Positions 43,440 to 51,945 of a stretch of 64,000 nucleotides of DNA are shown here, one piece after another. The notes below the pieces were generated by a model that saw only the letters and a list, made by a program, of their open reading frames with translations, ran no database searches and was not told the DNA's origin. Every line of letters starts with the position of its first letter. Within the stretch, counting starts at the first letter, position 1. Both the position numbers and the translations under genes were made by a program. Origin of the DNA: Streptomyces sp. NBC_00285 (GTDB lineage: Bacteria > Actinomycetota > Actinomycetes > Streptomycetales > Streptomycetaceae); assembly GCF_036174265.1 (NCBI RefSeq), contig NZ_CP108055.1, forward strand, positions 2,356,001 to 2,420,000, in the 5' to 3' direction.

Positions 43440-44429
43440 ATGCCCGCACGCCGCAAGGCCGTCGCCGCCGTCGCGATGGCCCCGCTCGCCCTGACCGCGC
43501 TGGCCGCCGCGCCCGCGGCCGCACACGGCTCGATGGGCGACCCGGTCAGCCGGGTCTCGCAGTGCTACGCGGAGGGCCCCGAGAACCCGACATCGGACGC
43601 GTGCCGGGCGGCGGTCACGGCTGGGGGTACCCCCTCTGGGGGAGGCACCCAGGCGCTCTACGACTGGAACGGCATCCGCATCGGCGACGCGAACGGGCGG
43701 CACCAGGCACTGATCCCGGACGGCAGGCTGTGCAGCGCGGGCAACGACGAGTTCAAAGGCCTCGACCTGGCCCGCGCCGACTGGCCGGCGACGAGCGTGC
43801 ACAGCGGGTCGTACACCTTCGAGTACCGCGTGACCGCCCCGCACAAGGGCACCTTCACGGTGTATCTCACCAAGCCGGGCTACGACCCTTCGCAGCCGCT
43901 CGCCTGGGACGACCTGGATCTGTCGAACCCGGTGGCGACGGCCACCGACCCGGTCGCCTCGGGCGGCTTCTACACGTTCTCCGGCACCCTCCCCGAGCGC
44001 TCCGGCAGACAGCTCCTGTACGCGGTCTGGCAGCGCTCGGACAGCCCGGAGGCGTTCTACTCCTGCTCGGACGTGACGTTCGGCGGCGGCTCCGGCGGCG
44101 CGGCGGGCGGTTCGGCCCCTGCCCCGAGCGCCTCCGCTCCCTCCGAGGAGCAGATCGAGGACGGGGCCGGTGAGTCGACGGTCGAGCACCACGGGCACGG
44201 TGACAGTGACGCGAGCACGTCGGCGGCGCCGGTGACGGACACCGTGAGCACCCACGTCAACGGCCCCGAGGCGGCGGGCACTTCGCAGCGCCTGGCCGAG
44301 ACGGGCGGGAACGGCAGCACGTCGTATCTCGCGATGGGCGGTGCGGCCGTTCTCGCGGCCGGCGCGGCGCTCCTGTTCGGTTCGGTCCGGCGGCGGGCGG
44401 TGAACGGCGCGGGACGGCACGGCCGTTGA
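43440..44429 (+). CDS. Sortase-anchored lytic polysaccharide monooxygenase (AA10)
   Basis: This is a 329-aa protein. The signal peptide ends AAA before His29, the N-terminal copper ligand of LPMO (HGSMGDPVSR). The catalytic domain runs to about residue 210 with the second copper His in VTAPHKGTFTVYL. A Ser/Ala-rich and His-containing linker (VEHHGHGDSD) follows. Residues 285-289 are LAETG, then a TM helix and a basic tail (SVRRRAVNG). This is a class E-type LAXTG sorting signal, so the enzyme is covalently attached to peptidoglycan. It oxidises chitin or cellulose. Confidence 0.92.
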   Translation: MPARRKAVAAVAMAPLALTALAAAPAAAHGSMGDPVSRVSQCYAEGPENPTSDACRAAVTAGGTPSGGGTQALYDWNGIRIGDANGRHQALIPDGRLCSAGNDEFKGLDLARADWPATSVHSGSYTFEYRVTAPHKGTFTVYLTKPGYDPSQPLAWDDLDLSNPVATATDPVASGGFYTFSGTLPERSGRQLLYAVWQRSDSPEAFYSCSDVTFGGGSGGAAGGSAPAPSASAPSEEQIEDGAGESTVEHHGHGDSDASTSAAPVTDTVSTHVNGPEAAGTSQRLAETGGNGSTSYLAMGGAAVLAAGAALLFGSVRRRAVNGAGRHGR

Positions 44430-44440
44430 GCGCATGAACT

Positions 44441-44479
44441 CCGGGGCCTGTCGGGCGGCTCAGGCCGGACAGGCCCCGG
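44441..44479. terminator. Bidirectional terminator between LPMO and lipase genes
   Basis: CCGGGGCCTGTC pairs with GACAGGCCCCGG (12-bp perfect arms, 15-nt loop), centred in the 56-bp gap between two convergent genes. Confidence 0.8.
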
Positions 44480-44485
44480 CATCGG

Positions 44486-45349
44486 TCAGCTCAACGCCGA
44501 CGCGCAGGTGGTGGTGGAGGCATGCGCCGGGTCGAGAGCGTTCGCCACCTCGTGGAAGGCGATCCGGTCGAAGAGTCCGATGGCCGCGTGTTCGGAGAGG
44601 TCGAGCGGACACAGGTCCTGGAGCAGCACGTTGTTGACGCCGGATCCGCTGAGGAACTGGCTCCGGTACGGCGTCACGACCTCGTCGTACTTGGTGGCGA
44701 GGACCGTGTACCTGACGCCGGGGACGGTGTCGCCGCCCTCGTTGAGCTTGGTGAGGAAGGCGGAACCGACGACCTGGTCGGCGAGGGCGGGGGTGTTGGT
44801 GGTCAGGAAGTCCCCGATGCCGGGGAAGTACGGCAGCAGGTTGGTGAGGCCCGACAGGGTGGTGCCGTGGTTGTCGGGGGCGATCCCGACGAGGGCGTTC
44901 ACCTTGGCGGCACCGCCGAGGAACTTGAGGTAGTAGCGGGGCATCAGGCCGCCCTGCGAGTGGCCGACGAGGTCGGTCTCGGCGGCGCCGGTGGCGGCGA
45001 GCACCTTGTCGACGAAGGTCTTCAGCTGTTCCGCCGACTTGTCGATCGGACCGAGACCGTAGATCAGGGGGACGCCGGACAGCTGGCCGTAGTCGAAGGA
45101 GAAGACGCAGTAGTCGCGGTCCTCCAGGTAGGGGGCGAGCGCCAGCCAGTTGTCCGTGGAGTTCGCGAAGGTGCCGTGGACGAGGACGACGGGGCGGGGG
45201 TGGGCGGCGGAGGGTTTGCAGGAGTAGTCGTTCCAGCCGTGGCTGGGCGCGGCGGCCGCCTGGGCGACACCGGCGGCGGGGACGACGGCGACCGCGGTGG
45301 TCAGCAGGAGAGCGGTGAGGGGTCTGAGCAGTCGTTTCCAGGGCAGCAT
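44486..45349 (-). CDS. Secreted alpha/beta-hydrolase lipase
   Basis: This is a 287-aa secreted lipase with a signal peptide ending AAGVAQAAAA. The oxyanion-type HGTF (VVLVHGTFANSTD), nucleophile GHSQGG, and a catalytic His probably near the C-terminus (SEHAAIGLFD) are visible. Cys pairs (KPSC-like CKPSAAHP, DLCPLDLSEH) suggest disulfides. It is of the streptomycete triacylglycerol lipase/EstA-like type. Confidence 0.9.
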   Translation of the reverse strand: MLPWKRLLRPLTALLLTTAVAVVPAAGVAQAAAAPSHGWNDYSCKPSAAHPRPVVLVHGTFANSTDNWLALAPYLEDRDYCVFSFDYGQLSGVPLIYGLGPIDKSAEQLKTFVDKVLAATGAAETDLVGHSQGGLMPRYYLKFLGGAAKVNALVGIAPDNHGTTLSGLTNLLPYFPGIGDFLTTNTPALADQVVGSAFLTKLNEGGDTVPGVRYTVLATKYDEVVTPYRSQFLSGSGVNNVLLQDLCPLDLSEHAAIGLFDRIAFHEVANALDPAHASTTTCASALS

Positions 45350-45520
45350 CGTGTGATCTCCTTGCGGCTCAAGGGAGGTGCGATGGCCTTACGCCCTGTG
45401 ACCCGGATCACGAGGATGCTGTTCAATTCGAAAGTTACGGACGAGTAGTGCACTTGTGAAGTTACGCGTCAGTAAAAACTTCCAGTGATAACCGCGTCGA
45501 CTGCATCTGCTGATGAACCG

Positions 45521-45964
45521 TCACCAGGCGGGCCTGATGGGACCATAGGGAGCAATGCGCCCCAATCGCTCGCACAACGCGCGCACTTCACTCTCACCGA
45601 GTACGTCGACCCACGTCCGTACGGCCTCGGCGGCGGCCTCCTCCGCCGCACGGGTGCAGGCCCACCCCCGCTCGGTCAGTACGACGAGCCGGGCCCGCGC
45701 GTCCGCGGGATGCGGCCGCCGCTCGGCGTACCCCTTGCGCACGATCTCGTCGACCAGCTGACTGGCAGCCTGCTTGGTCACCCCGAGATGGGCCGCGATC
45801 TCGGTGGCGGTGGCTCCGTCCGGCGCGAGCCGGGTGAACGCGAAACCCCAGGCGGGCCGCGCCTCGAACCCCCGGGCCACGACCCCGTCGTTGATGCGGT
45901 GCGTCAGATCGCCGGCGGCGGCGAGCAGGGCGGCGGACAGGGCGAGGGCTTCGGAGTTCTGCAC
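45521..45964 (-). CDS. MarR family transcriptional regulator
   Basis: This is a 147-aa MarR/winged-helix protein (FTRLAPDGATATEIAAHLGV; KQAASQLVDEIVRKGYAERR; DARARLVVLTERG). The start is the GTG at 45964 without a clear Shine-Dalgarno, so leaderless translation is possible. It is divergent from the cupin gene, and the two share 102 bp that contain two copies of the operator. It is likely autorepressed. Confidence 0.9.
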   Translation of the reverse strand: MQNSEALALSAALLAAAGDLTHRINDGVVARGFEARPAWGFAFTRLAPDGATATEIAAHLGVTKQAASQLVDEIVRKGYAERRPHPADARARLVVLTERGWACTRAAEEAAAEAVRTWVDVLGESEVRALCERLGRIAPYGPIRPAW

Positions 45965-45992
45965 TCACGCATTGAAACACCGTTGACGAATT

Positions 45993-46038
45993 GGTCAAGC
46001 AGCTTGACTATGAGTCCATATAGTCAAGCTGCTTGACC
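45993..46038. promoter_or_regulatory. Double MarR operator in a 19-bp inverted repeat
   Basis: GGTCAAGCAGCTTGACTAT (45993-46011) and its perfect reverse complement (46020-46038) are separated by 8 bp. Each arm contains its own GTCAAG-CAG-CTTGAC dyad, so there are two MarR sites 29 bp apart, in the divergent promoter. Confidence 0.85.
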
Positions 46039-46066
46039 ATAACTCGACCCGTCCCGGAGGCCACCC

Positions 46067-46441
46067 ATGCCCGTAGTCCGCTCGTCCGACGCCGTCACCC
46101 ACGAGATCCACGGCGCCCGCTTCGTCTCGTACGCCACTCCCCTGAGCGGCGCCAAGGAGCTCTGCGCCTGGCGGGGCGAGATCCCCGCGGGGACGAAGGC
46201 TCCGGCGCACACCGTCAACCGCGAGGAGATCTTCCATCTGCTCATCGGCGAGCTCCTGATCACCCTCGACGGCACCATCCACCGGATCACCGCCGGCGAC
46301 ACGGTGATCATCAATCCCGGCGCGACCCTGGCCGTCGAGAACCCGACCGCCCACACCGCGATCTCCTGGGTCACGACCTCCATCGGTCTGGAGGCGGAAC
46401 TGGCCGACGGCACCCGCATCACTCCCCCGTGGGCCAACTGA
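46067..46441 (+). CDS. Cupin domain protein
   Basis: This is a 124-aa single cupin (HTVNREEIFHLLIGELLITL; GDTVIINPGATLAVENPT). The His/Glu pattern of motif 1 (NREEIF-H) is partly conserved. It has no clear partner enzyme. It is likely under MarR control. Function unknown; small cupins often act as detoxifying or quinone-related enzymes. Confidence 0.86.
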   Translation: MPVVRSSDAVTHEIHGARFVSYATPLSGAKELCAWRGEIPAGTKAPAHTVNREEIFHLLIGELLITLDGTIHRITAGDTVIINPGATLAVENPTAHTAISWVTTSIGLEAELADGTRITPPWAN

Positions 46442-46444
46442 CCA

Positions 46445-46770
46445 CTACGCCGCCGGCGCTCCCGCCGGCACAGCGAGCGGACCGAACCTGGCCCGGCCCC
46501 GGTCCGCGGCCTCCTCGACGCAGCGGAGTCCGTCGTCGACGGGGTCGAGGGCGAGTTGGTGGGAGGCCCCTGCCGGCACCGGCACCGGCACCGCCGGCCG
46601 CGCCGCCGACGAGGTTCCGGGCGGCCCAGCCCACACCCTGTGGCTGCGGGGGCCTCGCGGCGGGAAGACGGCGTGCCGCGGGTGCTCAGCGGTGAAGCCG
46701 ATCCCGCCCAGCGCCTGCTCGCAGTGCCGGTCCGCGGGCGGTCCCGGTTGTCGCGGCACCGGTCCATTAG
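46445..46770 (-). pseudogene. Degenerate acyl-CoA dehydrogenase C-terminal remnant
   Basis: In the -3-like frame the peptide contains HCEQALGGIGFTAEHPRHAV, close to the C-terminal acyl-CoA dehydrogenase motif (QxHGGxGFTxEHP, with His replaced by Leu). There is no start, and the rest of the gene is absent. The region is 325 bp between cupin and VOC genes without another convincing ORF. Confidence 0.4.
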
Positions 46771-47222
46771 TTGCTGGGGTCCGAGCGAAGTGGCGTAGCG
46801 AACACTTGGGAGTCGTCGGCGAACGCCTTGAACTCCAGGGCGTTGCCGGCCGGGTCGAGCAGGAACATCGTCCACTGCTCGCCGGTTTCGCCTGCAAAGC
46901 GCACGTAGGGCTCGATGACGAATTCGGTGTCGGCGGCGTGCAGTTGGTCGGCGAGCCGGTGGAAGGCGTCGATGGTCAGGATCAGCCCGAAGTGCGGTAC
47001 GGGGACGTCATGGCCGTCGACCGGGTTGTGCATCTGTCCGGCGCGGGCCGGAGCGAGGTGGGTGACGAACTGGTGGCCGTGCAGATTCCAGTCCACCCAG
47101 GTGTCGGCGCTGCGGCCCTGCTCCAGGCCGAGTGTCTCGCCGTAGAAACGGCGGGCGGCGTCGAGGTCGTCGACCGGGACGGCGAGGTGGAATCGGGGGA
47201 TGGGGGAGGCGAGAACGGACAT
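46767..47222 (-). CDS. VOC/glyoxalase family protein
   Basis: This is a 151-aa protein of the vicinal-oxygen-chelate fold ([21 protein letters not shown] at the start and [17 protein letters not shown] at the end). The length and the motif LxPxDxxxxxxFY favour the glyoxalase/bleomycin/dioxygenase group. ATG at 47222; a longer frame starts nine codons upstream. Substrate unknown. Confidence 0.88.
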   Translation of the reverse strand: MSVLASPIPRFHLAVPVDDLDAARRFYGETLGLEQGRSADTWVDWNLHGHQFVTHLAPARAGQMHNPVDGHDVPVPHFGLILTIDAFHRLADQLHAADTEFVIEPYVRFAGETGEQWTMFLLDPAGNALEFKAFADDSQVFATPLRSDPSN

Positions 47223-47382
47223 GGATCCGGGGTTCCTTCCGTGACGCATGGAGTGAAGTGGCTGACGCTTACCAGTTTTGACGGGTGGGCGAAATGATCA
47301 GGTCGTTGACGGTGGCGTCGGCGGGCTGATCGAGGGCGTCCGCGACGCTCTGAGGGTCGCCCAGGGGTGTTGGGTGTGGCTG

Positions 47383-48036
47383 TCAGGTGGCTGCGAGGCG
47401 GGCGACCGCGTCCGCGACGGGGGTGTCGCCGGAGGTCAGCTCGACGATGACGCGAGTGAGGGCGGGCTCGTGCAGGGCGGCGTCGATGAACGCGGCGACA
47501 TCCTCGCGGTGCACGTCGCCGTACTCGACAGCGGGCCCGGCAGCGACCCGCCCGGTACCCGATCCGTCCAGCAGGGTGCCGGGGCGGACGATGAGCCAGT
47601 CAAGGCTGGTGCGGGTGAGATGGACGTCGGCACTCTTCTTGACCTTGACGTAGTGCTCGAAGCCTTCGGACGCTGCAGCGCCGCGCAGGGCGTCGGGGAA
47701 CACGGAGACGAGGACGAAGCGCGGGACTCCGGCGTTCTCGGCCGCGGCGGCCGCCTTCTCCAGGCCCTTGCCGTCGATGAGCGTGGTCTTGTCCATGCCG
47801 GTTCCGTGGGCGCCGGCCGAGAACACCACCGCGTCGTGACCGGCGAGTTTGCGGGCGAGTTCTGCCACGGAGTCGGCGATCAGGTCGCCGGTCACCGGCG
47901 TCGCCCCGGTCGCGCGAATCGTGTCGGCCTGGGCCGGACTGCGGTGCATGCCGGTCACCTCGTCGCCGCGCTCGGACAGCAGGCCGGCGAGCCTCCTGCC
48001 GACACCTCCGGCGGCACCGATCTGGAACACCTTCAA
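47383..48036 (-). CDS. NAD(P)-binding SDR/NmrA-like protein
   Basis: This is a 217-aa atypical SDR with the Rossmann start KVFQIGAAGGVGRRLAGLL, then FVLVSVFPDA, LDWLIVRPGTLLDG and DVAAFIDAAL. I use the TTG at 48036, which has GGAGAGG upstream; the frame extends 21 codons further into the divergent promoter, where it would overlap a large palindrome. NmrA-like proteins sense redox or reduce quinones. Divergent from the GntR gene. Confidence 0.87.
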   Translation of the reverse strand: MKVFQIGAAGGVGRRLAGLLSERGDEVTGMHRSPAQADTIRATGATPVTGDLIADSVAELARKLAGHDAVVFSAGAHGTGMDKTTLIDGKGLEKAAAAAENAGVPRFVLVSVFPDALRGAAASEGFEHYVKVKKSADVHLTRTSLDWLIVRPGTLLDGSGTGRVAAGPAVEYGDVHREDVAAFIDAALHEPALTRVIVELTSGDTPVADAVARLAAT

Positions 48037-48078
48037 GGAAATCGCCTCTCCTGGCTGGACCATCGACTTCATCGACTT

Positions 48079-48124
48079 GCGTTGTCTCAATGTTGACATT
48101 GAGACAACGCAAGGATGTTAACAT
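48079..48124. promoter_or_regulatory. GntR operators: 32-bp palindrome plus a 10-bp repeat
   Basis: GCGTTGTCTCAATGT and ACATTGAGACAACGC are 15-bp perfect arms with a TG centre (48079-48110). ATGTTAACAT (48115-48124) repeats the AATGTTGACATT core and ends 6 bp before the GntR ATG. It fits a FadR-subfamily GntR controlling itself and the SDR gene. Confidence 0.75.
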
Positions 48125-48130
48125 TGCGAC

Positions 48131-48814
48131 ATGGAGAAGACGCAACTCGCAGGAGATCGCGCGGTGGCCCCCGCCCGCCGCCGCGGACTGGCCGACGAGG
48201 TCGCCGACCGGATCCGCGAGGCGATCTTCAGCGGTGCATACGCCCCCGGGGCACCACTGCGCGAGGTCGAACTGTCCGGCGTACTCCAGGTCAGCAGGGG
48301 TCCGGTGCGTGAAGCTCTGCGCGTACTGGAGCGCGAGGGGCTCGTGCACTGCGCCTGGCACCGCGGGACCGTGGTCACGACACTGTCCGCCGAGGATGTT
48401 GCCGAGCTCGACAGCCTGCGCGGCGCGCTTGAGGACCTCGCCGTCCAGCAGGTCATCGCACGCGCCTCGGACGAGGACCTCGCGGCCATCGAGAAGGCGA
48501 CCGGCGTGATGGACCGCACGACGGACCCGCACGCCATGGTCCGCCTCGACATCGCCTTCCACGACGCCGTGTTCGCCGCCACCGGCCACCAGCGTCTCGC
48601 CGCGGCCTGGGAGACCATCCGCTGCCAGGTCCACCTGTTCCTGCTGACCCGCATCGGCCTCAGCACCGAGGGCTACCTCGCCTGCATCCCCCAGGAGCAC
48701 CACGCGCTGGCCGCCGCCCTGCGCGCCCGGGACCCCCAGACCGCCCTCCCCCTGTTCGCCGCCCACCGCCGCCACGCGGTGGACGTCGTCACCGGCACGT
48801 CGAACCCGGCCTGA
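48131..48814 (+). CDS. GntR family regulator with FCD domain (FadR subfamily)
   Basis: This is a 227-aa regulator with an N-terminal winged helix (GLADEVADRIREAIFSGAYAP; QVSRGPVREALRVLEREGLV) and a C-terminal all-helical FCD domain (DEDLAAIEKATGVM; DPHAMVRLDIAFHDAVFAAT). FadR-like proteins bind a small acid through a metal site (Asp/His set). It is divergent from the NmrA-like gene and followed after 65 bp by a classical SDR gene. Confidence 0.92.
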   Translation: MEKTQLAGDRAVAPARRRGLADEVADRIREAIFSGAYAPGAPLREVELSGVLQVSRGPVREALRVLEREGLVHCAWHRGTVVTTLSAEDVAELDSLRGALEDLAVQQVIARASDEDLAAIEKATGVMDRTTDPHAMVRLDIAFHDAVFAATGHQRLAAAWETIRCQVHLFLLTRIGLSTEGYLACIPQEHHALAAALRARDPQTALPLFAAHRRHAVDVVTGTSNPA

Positions 48815-48879
48815 GCACCGGTCCAACGGCGTCTGGACGCCGCCAGGCGTGGTGAAGCGTCAGCAAGCGAAGGAACACC

Positions 48880-49650
48880 ATGGCAAGCATCACGGGCAGG
48901 ACCGTTCTGATCGTCGGCGCCTCGTCGGGGATCGGCGCGGAGGTCGCGCGCCGGCTCGGCCACGGCGGCAACCGTCTGGTCGTCACGGCACGACGGGCCC
49001 CCGAGCTGGCAGCCCTGGCTGAGGAGGTACGTGCGGCCGGCAGCGCCTGCCTGGACATTGCCGCCGACGCCCTGAACCCGAAGGCGGCCGCCGACGTGGT
49101 GGCGGCCGCAGTCGCCGAGTACGGCTCGGTGGACGTGGCCCTGCTCAACGCCGGCCAGGGACCGGACATGTCGATGGACGAGGTCACCGTGGCAGACGTG
49201 TCACGGATCATGGCGCTGAACTACGACGTCGTCGTCAACTACCTCATCCCGCTGATCGCGCAGATGGGAGACCAGCCGCACGGTGGCCTGATCGCACACA
49301 CCAACTCGCTGGCAGGGCTCATGGGCATCCCCCGCCAAGGCCCCTACTCCGCCGCGAAGGCGGCCGCGCGCACGCTCATCGACGCCGCGCGCGTCGAACT
49401 GGCGCCCAAGGGCATCCGGTTCACCAGCATCCACCCCGGCTTCGTGGCGACCGACCGGGTCAACGCCGACAGCCTGCCCAAGCCCTTCCAGGTCAGTACA
49501 GAGCGCGCGGCACGCCACGTCATCCGTGCTCTGGAGAGAGAACCGGCGCAGGCGTACTTCCCCTGGGCGACGACCGCCCTGGTTCGTACCCTGAGCGTCC
49601 TGCCCACCGCGGTCTCCTCGGCAGTCCTGCGGAGCCTGGCATCCCGATAG
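48880..49650 (+). CDS. SDR family oxidoreductase
   Basis: This is a 256-aa classical short-chain dehydrogenase: the cofactor motif GASSGIGAEVARRLG, LLNAGQGPD, catalytic Ser (AHTNSLAG) and YSAAK. It is co-oriented with gntR and probably in its regulon. Substrate unknown. Its last codons start a 37-bp tandem repeat that runs past the stop. Confidence 0.9.
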   Translation: MASITGRTVLIVGASSGIGAEVARRLGHGGNRLVVTARRAPELAALAEEVRAAGSACLDIAADALNPKAAADVVAAAVAEYGSVDVALLNAGQGPDMSMDEVTVADVSRIMALNYDVVVNYLIPLIAQMGDQPHGGLIAHTNSLAGLMGIPRQGPYSAAKAAARTLIDAARVELAPKGIRFTSIHPGFVATDRVNADSLPKPFQVSTERAARHVIRALEREPAQAYFPWATTALVRTLSVLPTAVSSAVLRSLASR

Positions 49651-49721
49651 AGCAGCCGCGGCGTGGGTGGCGGGGGCATCCCGATAGAGCAGCCGCGGCG
49701 TGGGTGGCGGGGGCATCCCGA
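49639..49721. repeat. 37-bp tandem duplication across the SDR stop codon
   Basis: The unit starting GCATCCCGATAGAGCAGC is repeated exactly with a 37-bp period (starts 49639, 49676 and a partial third at 49713). The first copy contains the last SDR codons and the TAG stop. It resembles a replication-slippage product. Confidence 0.9.
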
Positions 49722-49914
49722 CGCCGTGGTCACCTCGCCAGAGGGGCGCCATGGCCCTCGGCGACCTCCGGCAGGCGACTCCCCCGCCCGGTCCGCGCGC
49801 CCTCGACGAACGGATCGAGGCCCGAGACACCACTGCAGCCGGCGCCGGCAGGGGATTCATGTCGCCCTGATCCCCGCCGGGTCCGCGTCGCGGGGCGTTC
49901 GCCTCGTGCGGGCG

Positions 49915-51930
49915 TCAGTCCGCCGTCTGTGCCGGGCCCGCCGTCACCTTCCGCAGCAGCGGCCTGCTGCCGGCGATGGCAGCGAGCATGGCCAGCGCGC
50001 CGAGGGTCGCGCAGGTCACGAGTTGCACGGCACCGGAGGCGTTGACCGTCGTACCAGCCGCCTTGTTGAGCTGCATGGCGCCGAAGACGCCCATCGCGGT
50101 GGTGCCGCCGGCCAGGACCGCCAACGGGAGGACCGTTTCGCGGACTCGGGCCCGGTCCAGCACCTTCAGCGGGGTGCCGGCCAGCCGCAGCAGGCCGTAG
50201 ATCCGACGCCGGTCGAGGACGTTCGCGGCCGCGGTGAGGCCGGCGGAGGCGGCTGCGACAAGGAAGCTCAGGACCAGGGTGGCGGTGCTGACGGTGGCGA
50301 TGCGGGCGATGACCGTGTCGTCCGGCGCGGAGACGTACTCCTGCGTGAACGGGTACCTGCCCGACCCCACGGGCGTCAGGGCGGTGACAGCGGTGTCGAT
50401 GTCCGCCTGGCTGCCGGAGACATGGGCGATCACGCCGGTGGCACCGCCCAGCAGGCTGTCGTAGTCGTCCTCCCTCACCTCGGAGACGGTCGCCCTGACG
50501 CCCGTACGGCGCAGCGCGGTACGGGCCTCGGTGGCGGCGTGCCGGGCGTCTGCGGCGTTCGCGGTGATCACGGCCACCTGGCCCTCGTGGCTCGGCCCCT
50601 CGAAATCCAGCGTGCTGACGGAGAAGAACCCGGCCACGAACCCCGCGAGCACCAGGCCGCTGACCGTCCGCCAGGCCCCACGCGGATCGTCACTGAGCCG
50701 GCGCGCGGCCAGCAGTGTGGCCGGGCGGACGGCGCGGCGGCCCACGATCCGGCCCAGCCGGTCCACGACCCAGGGACCCAGTAGCCAGAACGCGCCGTAG
50801 AAGAGCAACAGCATGGCGACCAACTGCCGGGGCTTCAACTGGCCGCCGTCGCTCGTGCCGGCCCAGATGTAGCCCAGGACCACGACGAACAGCACCAGCC
50901 GGATCGCGCGGGTGCGGCGCGGGTTCGCCTGCTGGGCCACGCCCAGGGGCGAGGTGGCCACCTGACGCAGCGTGGTCACCGCGCTGACGGTGATCAGCGC
51001 GGTCACGGCCAGCACCACCGCCGCGAGCCACGGCAATCCCACCCACAACTGACCGATGTACCAGGCGCCGACGCCGTACGGGAGCTCGGCGAGCGCGGGC
51101 AGCAGCGCCGTGTAAGCGAGCGCACCCGCCAGGGCCCCGGCCGCGCCGACTCCGGACGCCTCGACGGCGGTCATGGCGAGGATCTGCCGCGGGGTCGCCC
51201 CGGCCAGCCGCAGCGCGGCGAGCCGCTGCTCGCGCCGGGCCGCACCCAGCCGTCCCGCGGCCGAGGCCAGCACGACGACCGGAACGACCAGAAGCACCAC
51301 ACCCATCAGCACGGTCCCCTGGTCGGCGCCGGTGAAGACGTTCTCCTTGGTGCCGGAGAACCCGGAGACCGTTGCGCGCTCGCTCATCCCCTCGTCGTAG
51401 TAGCTCTGTTCCCCGGCGGCCTTGGAGACGGCCGGGTCGCCGGGGGCCCGTCCGACCACCGCGACCAGTTCGTCGGGCGAGGCGAGACCGGCGGCGCCGA
51501 TCGTGCCGTAGGACGTCGTCTTCGGGAAGCGGTCGGCGAGTCGGCTCGCGGGCAGTTCGTGCAACAGTGCGGCCAGGGACGGGGAGACGTACACCTCGCC
51601 CTGCTTCGGGAATCCGCTCAGACCGGGCGGCGCCGGCGTCGGGTTGCGGCCGGGCAGCTGGGCCAGGTTCACGACGGTGACCGGTTCGTGGCGGACGTAT
51701 GTCGTGGTGGTGGCCTGGACGGCTGTGGCCCGCTTCGCCGGTACGGCGTCGGGGGTGCGCCACGTGGTGTGGTCGGCGCGGGCGCCGGCGCCCAGGGCGA
51801 CGGCGGTCATCACCAGCAGGAGGAACGAGCCGACGGCGGCGGCGCCGGCCGCGAGCAGCTGGGACTGCAGGCCGCGACGGCCGGAGGATCTGGCGAGGTG
51901 CCAGGTCAGGGGCAGGACGGGGGAACGCAT
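49915..51930 (-). CDS. FtsX-like permease of an ABC transporter
   Basis: This is a 671-aa protein with about eight to ten TM helices and two extracytoplasmic domains (residues about 60-190 and 430-560). FtsX domains are visible (VVLASAAGRLGAARREQRLAAL; LVLSFLVAAASAGLTAAANVL). It is in the MacB/LolE permease group, with an ATPase immediately upstream (15 bp gap). Mechanotransmission or peptide/lipid export is plausible. Confidence 0.9.
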   Translation of the reverse strand: MRSPVLPLTWHLARSSGRRGLQSQLLAAGAAAVGSFLLLVMTAVALGAGARADHTTWRTPDAVPAKRATAVQATTTTYVRHEPVTVVNLAQLPGRNPTPAPPGLSGFPKQGEVYVSPSLAALLHELPASRLADRFPKTTSYGTIGAAGLASPDELVAVVGRAPGDPAVSKAAGEQSYYDEGMSERATVSGFSGTKENVFTGADQGTVLMGVVLLVVPVVVLASAAGRLGAARREQRLAALRLAGATPRQILAMTAVEASGVGAAGALAGALAYTALLPALAELPYGVGAWYIGQLWVGLPWLAAVVLAVTALITVSAVTTLRQVATSPLGVAQQANPRRTRAIRLVLFVVVLGYIWAGTSDGGQLKPRQLVAMLLLFYGAFWLLGPWVVDRLGRIVGRRAVRPATLLAARRLSDDPRGAWRTVSGLVLAGFVAGFFSVSTLDFEGPSHEGQVAVITANAADARHAATEARTALRRTGVRATVSEVREDDYDSLLGGATGVIAHVSGSQADIDTAVTALTPVGSGRYPFTQEYVSAPDDTVIARIATVSTATLVLSFLVAAASAGLTAAANVLDRRRIYGLLRLAGTPLKVLDRARVRETVLPLAVLAGGTTAMGVFGAMQLNKAAGTTVNASGAVQLVTCATLGALAMLAAIAGSRPLLRKVTAGPAQTAD

Positions 51931-51945
51931 GGCATCTCCTGCCGT

